A stretch of DNA of 10,585 nucleotides. Origin: Oceanicaulis sp. (lineage in GTDB: Bacteria > Pseudomonadota > Alphaproteobacteria > Caulobacterales > Maricaulaceae). Shown here piece by piece: positions 1-7,403 of the stretch. Both the position numbers and the translations under genes were made by a program. The notes under the pieces were generated by a model. That model was not told the DNA's origin. It was given only the letters and a program-made list of their open reading frames with translations, and made no database searches. Every line of letters begins with the position of its first letter. Positions within the stretch are counted from its first letter, which is position 1. The stretch spans positions 1-10,585 of the forward strand of contig RKRX01000188.1 of the NCBI GenBank assembly GCA_007571185.1, given 5' to 3'.

Positions 1-1
1 C

Positions 2-199
2 GCCACCCTCGCTGATCTCTACGCCCCCGGCCAAATGCCCGGCAATTTACGCCACGCCCATGACCGCAACGATGAGAAGGTCGAGCGCATCTATATCGGT
101 CGCCGCTTCAAAAACGACACCGAACGAGGGGAAAAACTCTTCAACCTGTACACCAAAATGATCCGCAATGCGGGAACACACGCAAAGCAAAGCCGGTGA
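2..199 (+). CDS. C-terminal end of a type IIL/MmeI-like DNA methyltransferase (partial)
   Basis: Frame 2 is open from the window edge to a TGA at 197-199 and encodes 65 residues beginning [20 protein letters not shown] and ending THAKQSR. The pattern LADLY-x-P-x-x-MP-x-x-LR-x-AH, followed about 20 residues later by a basic-aromatic stretch, a charged turn and [13 protein letters not shown], is what I know from the extreme C-terminus of large single-chain SAM-dependent DNA methyltransferases of the MmeI/type IIL group, which methylate and often also cleave DNA. Only the tail is visible, so methylation and nuclease motifs cannot be checked, nor whether the gene is intact upstream. The assignment comes from remembered family patterns, not a search. 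The ORF ends cleanly, and the next 485 bp hold repeat debris, which suggests an accessory defence-type locus beside the core genome. Confidence 0.6.
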   Translation, partial: ATLADLYAPGQMPGNLRHAHDRNDEKVERIYIGRRFKNDTERGEKLFNLYTKMIRNAGTHAKQSR

Positions 200-204
200 C
201 GCAA

Positions 205-275
205 GGATTGGACAGGATCATCAATCCATTCTGCAAGGAGGTGGCGTGCATGGGGAAAAGACAGGTTGATCCTGT
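205..275. repeat. Small nested inverted repeats after the methyltransferase fragment
   Basis: GGATTG (205-210) pairs with CAATCC (222-227) across an 11-nt loop. ACAGG (261-265) pairs with CCTGT (271-275) across TTGAT. ACAGGATCA (212-220) is also inverted as TGATCCTGT (267-275). No T-run follows any stem, so a classical intrinsic terminator is not supported. The position just after the methyltransferase stop would suit a transcript end or the scar of an element boundary. Confidence 0.35.
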
Positions 276-338
276 GACGCCGACGGGGTTTGAGCGTCGG
301 GCGCAGACATCCAATTCTTTAGAGACGTCAATCGGCAT

Positions 339-513
339 GGTGCATCCTCGCGGCAAATTCCCCCACTGTCAGGGCCTGAAAATGACCGTTTCGGACACGT
401 TGGTCGCCAGAGGCGAAAAGTTTTTTTCATCTCTCGTTGTAGGAATGTCATACGTTATGCAGTCGCGTACCGTGATTAACCGCTCATCCGAAACAGGATT
501 TTTAGAGGCGTCC
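339..513 (+). repeat. Dispersed repeat copy 1 (degenerate) with 3' extension
   Basis: Aligned by eye, 339-471 resembles 9671-9788 over most of its length. Shared blocks are GGCAAA-TTCC near the start, GGGCCTGAAAATGACCGTTT (372-391, with GGGCCTGAAAGTGACCGTT in copy 2), TCGCCA (404-409), a T-rich stretch followed by TCTCGT, and a GCGTACC end. The ends read GGTGCA and GCGTACC, degenerate forms of GGTACA and CGTGTACC seen in copy 2. The next 43 bases (471-513), from CGTGATTAACCGCTCA to TTTTTAGAGGCGTCC, match the sequence following copy 3 (10391-10435) closely. This copy lies only about 170 bp upstream of ctrA. It is decayed and carries no transposase. No target duplication is visible. Confidence 0.6.
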
Positions 514-630
514 ATCTGGTCCCTGCAATGGATGATCGTTGAGTACAAATGCCCGATTTTAACCGGTTTTAGAGCTCAGTTGTTAACCTTTCATAAGGAA
601 ATCTCGCTTCAGATGGCGAATGAGGTTAAC
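476..630 (+). promoter_or_regulatory. Cluster of TTAAC half-sites (possible CtrA half-sites) upstream of ctrA
   Basis: TTAAC occurs at 476-480, 559-563, 583-587 and 626-630. At 476, 559 and 583 it extends to TTAACC. CtrA recognises TTAA-N7-TTAA with C often following, and ctrA genes are commonly autoregulated. None of the four has an exact TTAA partner at N7 spacing: the site at 583 has TAAG there, and the site at 559 has TTAG at N6. They are half-sites at best. The first is inside the dispersed repeat extension, the others in the unique sequence before ctrA. Confidence 0.3.
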
Positions 631-654
631 GATTGTAACGCCGCGCGGAGGGGT

Positions 655-659
655 GATTC
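655..659. promoter_or_regulatory. GANTC (GATTC) CcrM-type methylation site before ctrA
   Basis: GATTC sits 25 bp upstream of the ctrA ATG and is the only GANTC I found between 200 and 684. In Caulobacter a GANTC in the ctrA P1 promoter couples transcription to replication-dependent hemimethylation. The site is plain in the sequence, but its equivalence to P1 is inferred, and it may be too close to the start codon to be a core promoter element. Confidence 0.4.
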
Positions 660-684
660 GCGCGGGTGGCTATGGGAGAAACCG

Positions 685-1386
685 ATGCGGGTTCTATTGG
701 TTGAAGATGACCGCGCGACGGCGCAGGGTGTTGAACTGATGTTGAAGTCCGAGGGCTTCAGCATTCATGTGACTGATCTTGGCGAAGAGGGCGTCGATCT
801 CGGCAAGCTCTACGACTATGATATCATTCTTCTGGACCTCCGTCTGCCGGACATGTCGGGTTTTTACGTATTAAAGACTCTGCGTGCGGCCAAGGTGGAT
901 ACGCCGGTCCTGATCCTGTCAGGCGAAGACGACATCGACGACAAAGTGCGTGGATTGGGTTTTGGCGCCGACGACTACATGACCAAGCCTTTCCACAAGA
1001 AAGAACTGGTTGCGCGTATCCACGCGGTGGTGCGCCGTTCTCAGGGGCACAGCCAGTCGATCATCAAGACTGGCGACATCGCGGTGAACATCGACACCAA
1101 AACTGTCGATGTGAACGGAAGACGCGTACATCTGACAGGCAAGGAGTACCAGATGCTGGAGTTGCTCTCCTTGCGCAAAGGTACGATGCTCACCAAGGAT
1201 ATGTTCCTCAACCATCTTTATGGCGGTATGGACGAACCGGAGCAGAAGATCATTGACGTCTTCATGTGCAAGCTTCGCAAGAAGCTGGTTCTGGCGACTT
1301 CCGGCGTTCACCATATCGAGACCATTTGGGGCCGTGGCTATGTGCTGCGCGATCCGTCCGGAGAGGTCAGAGCCGCCGTTGCCTGA
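685..1386 (+). CDS. ctrA: Cell-cycle response regulator CtrA
   Basis: OmpR-type response regulator of 233 residues, matching the length and pattern of CtrA, the DNA-binding master regulator of the alphaproteobacterial cell cycle (flagella, pili, division and, in Caulobacter, origin silencing). The receiver spans about 1-120, with acidic pocket E7-D8-D9, phosphoacceptor D51 in [12 protein letters not shown]79 and K101 in YMTKPFHK. The winged-helix domain spans about 125-225, with the hallmark [38 protein letters not shown] and [13 protein letters not shown] blocks. The start at 685 has GGGAG at 674-678, and MRVLLVEDD is the family's usual N-terminus. The frame is open much further upstream, but that part is repeat sequence. 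The protein ends AAVA, not the Ala-Ala known to be needed for ClpXP turnover of Caulobacter CtrA. Receiver residues 80-92 differ from the Caulobacter protein as I recall it. It could be the sole CtrA or a close paralogue; the window cannot tell. Confidence 0.88.
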   Translation: MRVLLVEDDRATAQGVELMLKSEGFSIHVTDLGEEGVDLGKLYDYDIILLDLRLPDMSGFYVLKTLRAAKVDTPVLILSGEDDIDDKVRGLGFGADDYMTKPFHKKELVARIHAVVRRSQGHSQSIIKTGDIAVNIDTKTVDVNGRRVHLTGKEYQMLELLSLRKGTMLTKDMFLNHLYGGMDEPEQKIIDVFMCKLRKKLVLATSGVHHIETIWGRGYVLRDPSGEVRAAVA

Positions 1387-1522
1387 GCATGGTTGTATAA
1401 CCGCCTGAAACTTGCCTGCCGGATGCAGATTGCAGCCTGAGGATGCAAGCGTTCGCCAACGTGGCGCGCCTCCATCATCCAGGCTGGATGCGGGCCGCAA
1501 AGACCCCGCCCGTGTTCAGGGC

Positions 1523-2650
1523 CTAGTACGCCTGTGCGGGAACCAGGCGCATGACCGAGCCTTCAAAATCATCGCTGAGCACATACAGTGCGCCGTCAGG
1601 GCCGGTGCGCACATCCCGGAAGCGCGTGGCGAGATCTTCCAGCAGCGGTTCCATGCCAATCACCCGGTCACCGTCAATTTCCAGCCGTTGAATGACGCTG
1701 CCCGCCAGGGCCGAGACAAACAGATCACCTTGCCAGTGCGGGAAGGCGTTTCCGGTGTAAAAGGTCATGCCCGATGGTGCGATGGAGGGGTTCCAGTACC
1801 AGATCGGCTGTGCGAGCCCGTCCCGTTCACGATCCTCGGCGATGATTGAGCCGTCGTAGTCTATGCCATAGGTGATGACGGGCCAGCCGTAATTCACGCC
1901 AGCGTCGAGAATGTTGATTTCGTCTCCGCCTCGAGCGCCGTGTTCATGGGTCCAGATTGAGCCCGTGGCGGGGTTGCGGCTGATGCCCTGCACATTGCGG
2001 TGCCCGTAGGTGAAGACCTCTTCGGCCGCACCGGTGATGTCGGGATTGTCTGTAGGAATCGAACCGTCGGCGTTCAGTCGCACTACCGCGCCCAGATGGT
2101 TGGCGGGGTTCTGGGCTTCATCCTGGTGCAGACCGCCATCACCTAGAGTCAGAAACACGGCGCCGTCCTCATCGAAAAGGATGCGCCCGCCAAAATGAAA
2201 CCCTTGCTGCTTGGTGAAGTTGGCGTGAAACAAATCCTCGACCTGTTCGAGAGCCGTCAGACCTTGATTTAGCCTGCCCCGGGCCAGGGCAGTGCGGTTG
2301 GCTCGGGCGTCACCCTCGGCATAGGAGAAATAGATATGACGGCTGGTCTCAAAATCCGGCGCCAGCGCCAGATCCATAAGTCCCCCCTGACCTTGCACCA
2401 GCAGATCTTCGGGTAAACCGCTGACCGGGGCCTCGCGCAAGCCGTTGGCGTCAATCACCCGCAAGCGGCCCTCGCGTTCGCTCACCAGCATTTCGCCGCT
2501 GGGCAGAAATACGATAGCCCAAGGGTATTCCAGCCCTCGGGCGAGGGTTTCGACAGTGAAATCCGCCTGTTGGCTGGTGATGACATCCTGTGCGGAAGCA
2601 GTGGCGGCGCAGCCCAGCATGGCCAGGCTTGCGGCGGTGAAACGGATCAT
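1523..2650 (-). CDS. Periplasmic PQQ-dependent sugar dehydrogenase (soluble aldose/glucose dehydrogenase family)
   Basis: Protein of 375 residues in the six-bladed beta-propeller family of soluble glucose/aldose dehydrogenases (YliI/Asd type), which oxidise the C1 of sugars using pyrroloquinoline quinone. Residues 1-20 form a signal peptide ending ATASA, with predicted cleavage before Q21, so the enzyme is probably exported. Family blocks are GLEYPWAIVFLPSGEMLVSE (39-58), HFGGRILFDEDG (152-163, containing the conserved His), LTLGDGG (168-174), YGHRNVQGI (215-223) and HEHGARGGDEINIL (235-248), in the usual order. Length is normal. A purine-rich GGAGAGGA (2658-2665) lies 7 nt before the ATG. 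The gene converges on ctrA across 136 bp and is divergent from rmuC. I see no PQQ biosynthesis genes in the window. Substrate is not predictable from sequence. Confidence 0.88.
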   Translation of the reverse strand: MIRFTAASLAMLGCAATASAQDVITSQQADFTVETLARGLEYPWAIVFLPSGEMLVSEREGRLRVIDANGLREAPVSGLPEDLLVQGQGGLMDLALAPDFETSRHIYFSYAEGDARANRTALARGRLNQGLTALEQVEDLFHANFTKQQGFHFGGRILFDEDGAVFLTLGDGGLHQDEAQNPANHLGAVVRLNADGSIPTDNPDITGAAEEVFTYGHRNVQGISRNPATGSIWTHEHGARGGDEINILDAGVNYGWPVITYGIDYDGSIIAEDRERDGLAQPIWYWNPSIAPSGMTFYTGNAFPHWQGDLFVSALAGSVIQRLEIDGDRVIGMEPLLEDLATRFRDVRTGPDGALYVLSDDFEGSVMRLVPAQAY

Positions 2651-2897
2651 GACCCTGTCCTCTCCATTTTTAGGTCAGAGCAAGATAAAGGGTGGAGTGA
2701 AAAAAGGAACAGGGAGTTGTGCAGCTGTAATCTGAACTTGACTTTCTGGTTGTCAGGCACTCAGTTCGCGCCGATTGCTCCCGCTGCGTAAGCAGTGCGG
2801 ATGATCTTGTCCTAGGGTTCTGATCTTTGGCCAAGTTCAGGCAGGGTTTGGCGGCGCCGGAAACAGCAGTCGCCGGGGGCATGTCTGGAGAGATTTC
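2651..2897. promoter_or_regulatory. Divergent intergenic region between sugar dehydrogenase and rmuC
   Basis: These 247 bp must carry promoters for both flanking genes. Visible pieces are an A-rich run after GTGGAG (about 2699-2706), TTGACT around 2738-2743 on the plus strand without a clear -10 partner, and a small imperfect hairpin CCGCTGC-GTAA-GCAGTGCGG at 2781-2800. No repeat copy or gene was found here, and no promoter can be assigned with confidence. Confidence 0.35.
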
Positions 2898-4391
2898 ATG
2901 GATGCAATGACTTTTGCCCTGATCGCTGTGGGTTTGATTTCACCGGTTCTGTTCGGGATATGCCTGGTGGGGCTACGCAAGGCGTGGAGCGGTGGGAACG
3001 CGTGCCGATCCAAGCTCGCAGACACGCAGCTGGAGCTGCGTGAAGCTCAGGTCCAAGTACGTCAGGTTGAGGAACTGAAAGCGGATCTGAAAAACACGCG
3101 CGCCAAACATGATCAGGCTGAACGCGCCTTGGCTGAAGCTCTCACCCGTGCGGAGCGGGTGGAGGAGCTGGAAACTCGGCTTGAACAAGCACAGCAGACC
3201 GAGGCGACCAGGCGGTCTGAGTTGGAGGCGCTCAAGGCGACTCTGGACGAACGTGAGGCTGCGGTCACAGACGAACGCGCGCGCCTTACCGCGCTTGGTC
3301 AGGAGATGCAGGACCGCTTCAAGGCATTGGCGGATGAAGCGCTGGACGCATCCTCCAAAAAGCTGCTTGAGCAAGCCCGGAAAAGTTTTGAGGCCCAGCA
3401 TGAGACCACTCAGGGTGGGGTGAAGTCGCTGGTTGATCCCATCCGCGAACAACTGGGCCAGTTCCGTCAGCAGGTGGAGCAGTTTGGGCGTGACCGTATG
3501 CAAAACGAGGGAAAGTTTTTCGAGAACATCACTATGCTCAACCAGGGATTGAGTAACCAGCACCGTGAGACCGCCAAGCTGGTCAATGCGCTGCAAGGCA
3601 AATCAACCACCCGCGGCCAGTGGGGTGAGCGGACGGTGGAAAACATTCTGGAGCTGGCGGGGCTGACCAAGGGCATTGATTATGACGCCCAACACCAGAC
3701 CCGGGACAGTGAGGGTGCGGTGCTGCGACCGGATTTCGTCATCAAACTGCCCGGCGGCGGGCGTTTTGTGGTTGATTCCAAGGTGGCGCTCACCGCCTAT
3801 CTTGATGTGGTTGAAGCCGAGGATGAGACCGTACGTCGCGATGCCCTACGCCGACATGCCAGTCAGGTGAAGACCCATGTCAAGCAACTGGCGAAGAAAG
3901 ACTATGCGGTCAGCGTGGCCGGGGCGATCAATTTCGTGGCGCTGTTCATGCCCGGTGAGCACTTTTGTTCTGCCGCCATTGAGGAAGATCCAGACCTGTT
4001 TGATGAAGCCCTCAAGGCCAATGTGATTATCACCACGCCCTTTAACTTGCTCGCACTTGCCAAGACGGTGGCCTATGGTTTCCGTCAGGAAAGGCTGGAA
4101 CACAATGCCAAGACGATTGCAGCACTCGGTGACGAGCTTCATGACCGGATCAGAATCTTTTCCAGACATATGACGGCCGTGGGGTCAGGGCTGAGAAACG
4201 CAACCAATAAATACAATGACGCGGTAGGGAGCTTTGAGCGCCGGGTCATGCCGCAGGCGCGGAAAATGGCCGACTTGAATGGACAGACCCGACAGATTGA
4301 AGCGCCAACCCCGGTCGATGAAACGCCGCGGGCGATCAACGCAGCGGATGTGACCGATCAGACCATGGTGGGGCGTGCGCGGGAAGATTGA
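2898..4391 (+). CDS. rmuC: DNA recombination protein RmuC homologue
   Basis: RmuC-family protein of 497 residues, a putative nuclease-fold protein that in E. coli limits recombination at inverted repeats. Residues 5-26 form one N-terminal membrane helix. Residues 38-135 are an E/K/R/Q/L-rich coiled coil. The RmuC domain runs from about 175 to 455. Within it are GQWGE (240-244), RPDF (277-280) followed by VVDSK (291-295), which together look like a PD-(D/E)xK nuclease core, FMPGE (350-354) and [19 protein letters not shown] (380-398). A GGAGAG at 2887-2892 fixes the start at 2898. def follows after 79 bp on the same strand and may be co-transcribed. The molecular activity of RmuC is inferred from the fold. 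Confidence 0.93.
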   Translation: MDAMTFALIAVGLISPVLFGICLVGLRKAWSGGNACRSKLADTQLELREAQVQVRQVEELKADLKNTRAKHDQAERALAEALTRAERVEELETRLEQAQQTEATRRSELEALKATLDEREAAVTDERARLTALGQEMQDRFKALADEALDASSKKLLEQARKSFEAQHETTQGGVKSLVDPIREQLGQFRQQVEQFGRDRMQNEGKFFENITMLNQGLSNQHRETAKLVNALQGKSTTRGQWGERTVENILELAGLTKGIDYDAQHQTRDSEGAVLRPDFVIKLPGGGRFVVDSKVALTAYLDVVEAEDETVRRDALRRHASQVKTHVKQLAKKDYAVSVAGAINFVALFMPGEHFCSAAIEEDPDLFDEALKANVIITTPFNLLALAKTVAYGFRQERLEHNAKTIAALGDELHDRIRIFSRHMTAVGSGLRNATNKYNDAVGSFERRVMPQARKMADLNGQTRQIEAPTPVDETPRAINAADVTDQTMVGRARED

Positions 4392-4470
4392 GGGTTTTGC
4401 ATGTGCGGCTTCGCCCCGCAAACCACGGGTCGAACTTGAATGTAACCGTGGTCGGGATTACCTGACGGAC

Positions 4471-4995
4471 ATGGCTGTTCGAGACATTATCACCGTTCCC
4501 GATCCGCATCTGAAACGGGTTTCCAGACCCGTTGAGGCGGTGGACGATGCTTTGCGTGCACTGATGGATGACATGGTTGAGACCATGTACGAAGCCAACG
4601 GCATTGGCTTGGCGGCCATTCAGGTGGGCGTGGACAAGCGTGTGATTGTTATGGATCTCAGCGATAAACGCGATAAGCCATGTTATTTCGTTAATCCAGT
4701 CGTCACCCCGTTGACCGAAGAATGCAAGCTTCACAGAGAAGGTTGCCTGTCAATCCCCGATGTCTATGACGACGTGGAGCGTCCCGAGCGGGTGGAGGTC
4801 GCCTATCTCGACTATAACGGCAAAGTTCGTAAGGACATCGCCGAGGATTTGTTTGCGGTTTGTATACAGCACGAGATGGATCATCTTGAGGGCATTGTCT
4901 TCATCGATCATCTCTCACGCCTTAAACGTGATCGTGCGGTCAAGAAGGTCCAAAAGCTGGTCAGGTTACGCAGGGCTTCCACGGCGACAGTGTAA
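4471..4995 (+). CDS. def: Peptide deformylase
   Basis: Metal-dependent hydrolase that removes the N-formyl group from the first methionine of nascent proteins. All three deformylase motifs are present: GIGLAAIQ (44-51), EGCLS (90-94, metal ligand C92) and HEMDH (134-138, ligands H134 and H138, catalytic E135). The 174-residue length is typical. The frame is open to an ATG at 4375, but that start would overlap rmuC and add 32 residues outside the family; [14 protein letters not shown] is the usual N-terminus, so 4471 is chosen. The Shine-Dalgarno sequence before it is weak. It lies 79 bp after rmuC and converges on truA with a 40-bp gap. Many bacteria pair def with fmt in one operon; here they are on opposite strands, separated by truA. 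Confidence 0.95.
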   Translation: MAVRDIITVPDPHLKRVSRPVEAVDDALRALMDDMVETMYEANGIGLAAIQVGVDKRVIVMDLSDKRDKPCYFVNPVVTPLTEECKLHREGCLSIPDVYDDVERPERVEVAYLDYNGKVRKDIAEDLFAVCIQHEMDHLEGIVFIDHLSRLKRDRAVKKVQKLVRLRRASTATV

Positions 4996-5035
4996 TTCAA
5001 CCGGGCTGCACTCTTTTCATCAGGGCGCAAAGCCG

Positions 5036-5776
5036 TCAAAGATACCGTACAAACGCCAGATAGAGCCCGTCTGGCGGCGCAACGGGGCCGCATCGGGTAC
5101 GGTCGGCGGCGTCCAGCGCCGCCTTGAAATCGTCAGGGCTCCACTTGCCCCGACCCACTTCCACCAATGATCCAACAATAGAGCGCACCTGCCGGTGCAG
5201 GAAGCTGATCGCTGCCACAGTCACATGAATTTCCTCGCCGGACTGGAAGACTGTGATCTGATCAAGCGATTTGACCGGGTTGTCGGCCTGGCATCGGGAG
5301 TCTCGGAAGGTGGTGAAGTCATGGGAGCCTACCAGATGTCGGGCGGCTTTATGCATGGCGGCTATATCAAGCGGCTGGCGGATGCGCCAGGCTAGACCCC
5401 GGGTGAGTGTCAGCGGCGCCCGACGAGTGTGCAGACGATAAAGATAACCCCGCTGACTGGCGCTGAACCGGGCATGAAAATCCGCACTGACCTTCCGGGC
5501 CTCGATAACCGCCACAGGGTGGGGTTTGAGGTGATGGTTCAGGGCGTCGCGCACCATGCTTGCAGGCATATCCTTGCCCAGATCCACATGGGCTGCCTGC
5601 CCGAGAGCATGGACGCCTGAATCGGTGCGACCTGCGCCATAGACTTCGCGTGGAGCTCCATCGAGTTCTTCCGCCGCCCGCTCCAGCACGCTTTGCACCG
5701 AGGGGCCATTGTCCTGACGTTGCCAGCCTATGAACGGGCCGCCATCATACTCAATCGTAAGTTTATAGCGCGGCAT
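5036..5776 (-). CDS. truA: tRNA pseudouridine synthase A (positions 38-40)
   Basis: Enzyme of 246 residues that isomerises uridines 38-40 in the tRNA anticodon arm. The N-terminus MPRYKLTIEYDGGPFIGWQR is the classic TruA start, and the catalytic aspartate is D52 in GAGRTDSGVHALGQ (47-60). FHARFSAS, YLYRLHTR, FLHRQVRSIVGSLVEVG and the C-terminal GLYL pattern complete the family signature. Length is normal. The ATG lies 2 nt after the fmt stop (TAAAGATG read on the minus strand), so translation is probably coupled to fmt. It ends convergently with def. Confidence 0.95.
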   Translation of the reverse strand: MPRYKLTIEYDGGPFIGWQRQDNGPSVQSVLERAAEELDGAPREVYGAGRTDSGVHALGQAAHVDLGKDMPASMVRDALNHHLKPHPVAVIEARKVSADFHARFSASQRGYLYRLHTRRAPLTLTRGLAWRIRQPLDIAAMHKAARHLVGSHDFTTFRDSRCQADNPVKSLDQITVFQSGEEIHVTVAAISFLHRQVRSIVGSLVEVGRGKWSPDDFKAALDAADRTRCGPVAPPDGLYLAFVRYL

Positions 5777-5778
5777 CT

Positions 5779-6711
5779 TTAGGCCAGAACCGCACCGGGC
5801 TCGACGCTGAAGCCGTTGAGGAAAGCCCCGGCGTCCATCACGTCCCTGCCCTCACGCTGTAGGCGTGTCAGGCGTACCGCACCATGGCCGCAAGCGATCA
5901 GCAATTGGTTGTCAAGCACTTCACCGGGTTCGCCTTCCCCGCGTTCAGGCCGGGCGAAATGGACCTTCACGCGCACGAGCTTTCCGTTGTTGGAAAGTTC
6001 AAACCAGGCGCCGGGGAAAGGGGAAAGGCCGCGAATATGGTTCGCTGCTTCACGAGCGGAGCGACGCCAGTCAATGCGTGCTTCCCCGCGCGTGATTTTC
6101 CCGGCGAGGGTGACGCCGTGTTCGCTCTGTCGCACCGCTTTGAGAGTTCCCCGCTCCAGTGCAGCCAGCGCGCGTGGCCACAAGTCTGCGCCGGTGACCA
6201 TCAGCCTGTCATGCAGGGAGCCGGCGGTGTCGGTTTTCGTGATGGGAACCACTTCACTCATCAGCACCGGTCCGGTGTCAAGTTCATATTCCATCTGTAT
6301 GATCTGCGCGCCGGTCACTTCATCTCCAGCCATGATCGCACGCTGGATAGGCGCAGCCCCGCGCCAGCGCGGCAGTAAAGAGCCGTGTAGGTTCAGGCAA
6401 CCCAGACGTGGAGCATTAAGCGCTCGCCGGGGCAGTATCTGACCGTAGGCCGCCACCACCGCCGCATCAAGATCAAGGCTTTCAAATTGGGTGATGACGC
6501 GAGGGTCGCGAAAATTCTCAGGGGTGCGCACGATCAGACCGAACTGTTCGGCGAGCCGATGAACGGGGGTTTTCACAGAGGCTTGCCCCCGTCCGCGCGG
6601 GCGTTCAGGCTGGGTGTAAACGGTGATGACCTCATGACCGGCCCCGATGATTCCAGCCAGGGAGGCGGCGGCGAAGTCAGGCGTACCCATAAAGGCGAGA
6701 CGTAAGGTCAT
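5779..6711 (-). CDS. fmt: Methionyl-tRNA formyltransferase
   Basis: Protein of 310 residues that formylates initiator Met-tRNA using 10-formyltetrahydrofolate. The N-terminal catalytic domain (about 1-190) shows MGTPDFAAASL (8-18), the N107/H109 pair in LNLHGSLLPRWRGAAPIQRA and D145 in LDTGPVL, the three residues that define the active site. The C-terminal OB-like tRNA-binding domain (about 205-305) shows KITRGEARIDW and LSPFPGAWF. The start at 6711 fits the family N-terminus, but no strong ribosome-binding site precedes it. It lies 116 bp downstream of the membrane protein gene on the same strand and 2 nt before truA. Its partner def is nearby on the other strand. Confidence 0.95.
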   Translation of the reverse strand: MTLRLAFMGTPDFAAASLAGIIGAGHEVITVYTQPERPRGRGQASVKTPVHRLAEQFGLIVRTPENFRDPRVITQFESLDLDAAVVAAYGQILPRRALNAPRLGCLNLHGSLLPRWRGAAPIQRAIMAGDEVTGAQIIQMEYELDTGPVLMSEVVPITKTDTAGSLHDRLMVTGADLWPRALAALERGTLKAVRQSEHGVTLAGKITRGEARIDWRRSAREAANHIRGLSPFPGAWFELSNNGKLVRVKVHFARPERGEGEPGEVLDNQLLIACGHGAVRLTRLQREGRDVMDAGAFLNGFSVEPGAVLA

Positions 6712-6827
6712 GATGGGCGGACAATTGTGGGCGGGTGCAAATCGGATTTCAGCATGTAGGCCGGGGCGCGGGCAAGTTAAAGCCTTACGCCGCTTTGATC
6801 CCTGTGATCTCTTCGTTCAGCATCAAA

Positions 6828-7403
6828 TCACGATAACAGCTCAAGCAGTATCAGGTCGATGATCAGCGGTATGGCCGCTGCGATGGCTGATTGCAATGGA
6901 GACAGCCCCAGGGCTCCATGGGCTACGCGCCAGTGCACGAGCGGGCGAGCCAGCTGATAGAAACTGATTGCGGCGCCTAAAACCTCGGAGTTGATCAAGC
7001 CTGCGGGATAAAGCGCCAGCAGGAAGGCTTGGATATGTATCAGGACGAAGACGGTCCAGTTATGCACCACCAGCCAGCCGGCATACCGGTTCTTTACCTG
7101 TAACAGCATCACCATAGACGCGGAGATCAGCGGAAAGACGAGCCAAAACCGCGCCCAGATCAGCACAGCGTCAAACAGGCTCACACTCGCGTCCGCATCC
7201 AAAGACACGGCGTTGTCAGCGACAAAGAAATGGATCGACATAATCAGCAGGGTGAAAGCGGGCAAACCGAGCACAATGCCGGAGAATGACAGACCCACAC
7301 CCTTCACACTGACGTCAAAGTGTTCGCGCCAGCCTGTTTTGAAGATCAGCAAGGCAAAGACGCCGGCCACGCCAGCGCGCATGTGGTGCAGGGCCGAGAT
7401 CAT
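6828..7403 (-). CDS. Multi-pass membrane protein of unknown function, coupled to dapE
   Basis: Hypothetical protein of 191 residues that I do not recognise. Hydrophobic segments at about 35-61, 77-103, 107-133 and 168-190, with weaker ones near 8-22 and 140-152, suggest four to six membrane helices. The loops are short and weakly basic (for example FKTGWREH at 21-28 and VKNRYAG at 103-109). No catalytic motif is visible, though W-H-N-W-like aromatic/histidine residues (HNWTVFVLIHIQAF, 114-127) lie inside a helix. The start ATG overlaps the dapE stop as ATGA (7400-7403), which indicates translational coupling and supports a genuine gene. fmt follows 116 bp later. Operon position alone does not justify a role in lysine synthesis. 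Confidence 0.75.
   Translation of the reverse strand: MISALHHMRAGVAGVFALLIFKTGWREHFDVSVKGVGLSFSGIVLGLPAFTLLIMSIHFFVADNAVSLDADASVSLFDAVLIWARFWLVFPLISASMVMLLQVKNRYAGWLVVHNWTVFVLIHIQAFLLALYPAGLINSEVLGAAISFYQLARPLVHWRVAHGALGLSPLQSAIAAAIPLIIDLILLELLS

Larger units (their letters stand above)
200..684. other. 485-bp non-coding stretch upstream of ctrA
   Basis: No convincing gene lies here. A plus-strand frame stays open through the whole stretch into ctrA, but it has no ribosome-binding site, no recognisable domain, and its middle is the dispersed repeat. From left to right the stretch holds short inverted repeats (205-275), a degenerate copy of the dispersed repeat (339-471) with its 3' extension (471-513), then about 170 bp with TTAAC half-sites and a GATTC site. 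The last 170 bp are the best candidate for the ctrA promoter. I could not pick a confident -35/-10 pair. Confidence 0.6.

Noticed and set aside
196..684. Plus-strand open frame continuous with ctrA, giving a 396-residue product with a 163-residue N-terminal extension
   Set aside because: The extension has no domain, passes through the degenerate repeat, lacks a ribosome-binding site, and CtrA proteins begin at MRVLLVEDD, where GGGAG is correctly spaced.
1476..1490. CATCCAG-G-CTGGATG palindrome between convergent ctrA and the sugar dehydrogenase gene, as a bidirectional terminator
   Set aside because: The stem is short with almost no loop, and no T-run follows on either strand.
919..1500. 193-residue minus-strand open frame antisense to ctrA
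   Set aside because: It overlaps the strongly conserved ctrA coding sequence, has no recognisable domain, and is explained by codon bias of the real gene.
2973..3596. 207-residue minus-strand open frame antisense to rmuC
   Set aside because: It is a shadow of the rmuC coiled-coil region with leucine-rich, low-complexity content and no supporting start signal.
6770..6800. Possible terminator between the membrane protein gene and fmt (AAAGC/GCTTT on the minus strand)
   Set aside because: There is only a 5-bp stem and no downstream T-run, not better than chance.
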